From NCBI GenBank assembly GCA_021464525.1, contig JADRCO010000065.1:1-59487 (forward strand): DNA of 59,487 bases, in the 5' to 3' direction. Under the pieces are notes generated by a model, which saw nothing but the letters and a program-made list of their open reading frames with translations, ran no database searches and was not told where the DNA came from. How positions within the stretch are numbered: position 1 is the first letter of the stretch; each line of letters begins with the position of its first letter. Position numbers and translations under genes: made by a program. This document shows, in pieces, positions 59,237-59,487 of the stretch. The stretch comes from Rhizophagus sp. LPA8_4_AMF. Taxonomy: Eukaryota > Glomeromycota > Glomeromycetes > Glomerales > Glomeraceae.

Positions 59237-59487
59237 TTATCTGTTCATGCCTGGTTGTCATCAATTATAGGATACACGGGTAGTACCTTGAGGTCAATAC
59301 AAAGACATGGTAATATCCGATGAGGCCTACAGCGTTTAGTGAGGAGAAATAGGGATTACCATTATTTTCAAATGCCTTTTACCATTAATTTCGCCAAACA
59401 CCCCTATGCTGAGGGTATTATCGCAACGTGCTTTATCCTTATAATTGTTGGCTTCTGGTCGTATTCATGCCTGGTTGTCTTCAATTA
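59237..59487. repeat. Dispersed repeat, copy 2, starting again at the window edge
   Basis: 59237-59462 is the inverted counterpart of 18136-18348. At the window end, TTCATGCCTGGTTGTCTTCA (from about 59465) repeats the opening TTCATGCCTGGTTGTCATCA (from about 59243). The unit of roughly 220 bp therefore appears to begin a second, tandem copy that is cut off. Confidence 0.75.

Overview
The window is strongly AT-rich eukaryotic DNA with short spliceosomal introns (about 65-200 bp, GT...AG), long homopolymer and low-complexity tracts, many small inverted-repeat elements and few genes. The gene content (a crinkler-type protein, a secreted kelch protein with one membrane segment, a P450 and a locally expanded DNA-binding-like family) points to an arbuscular mycorrhizal fungus, most likely Rhizophagus or a close relative. 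This placement is inference from family composition and base composition, not from a marker gene. All gene models below were joined by eye at splice sites with reading frame checked; none has transcript support here.

Layout. 0-6.8 kb: repeats and two decayed genes (an aldo/keto reductase relic on the minus strand and a P450 relic on the plus strand). 6.8-8.6 kb: an intact two-exon cytochrome P450. 9.6-15.8 kb: four genes (A-D) of a Myb/SANT-like family. 19.9-22.7 kb: a three-exon crinkler-type protein with a P-loop NTPase domain, in a 4.6 kb interval bounded by inverted TACAGTC termini. 25-28 kb: several non-autonomous DNA-transposon-like elements. 28.3-29.8 kb: a five-exon kelch membrane protein. 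30.8-32.8 kb: a six-exon NAR1 (cytosolic iron-sulfur cluster assembly), the one clear housekeeping gene. 33.4-46.9 kb: five more Myb-like units (E-I). 46.9-59.5 kb: almost gene-free, with degenerate gene fragments and repeats.

The main pattern is the Myb-like array: nine units (A-I) plus one relic over about 42 kb, eight on the minus strand. Nearly all have the same four-exon structure with intron phases 0, 2 and 1. In all nine, one exon is exactly 26 nt long and encodes the W...L(N/D)P linker between two helical repeats. One unit has an extra first repeat from exon duplication (A), and two neighbouring units are joined head to tail with a one-base frame offset at a poly-A tract (E/F). The array looks like a young, recombining tandem family. 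Its function cannot be read from the sequence beyond a likely DNA- or chromatin-binding role.
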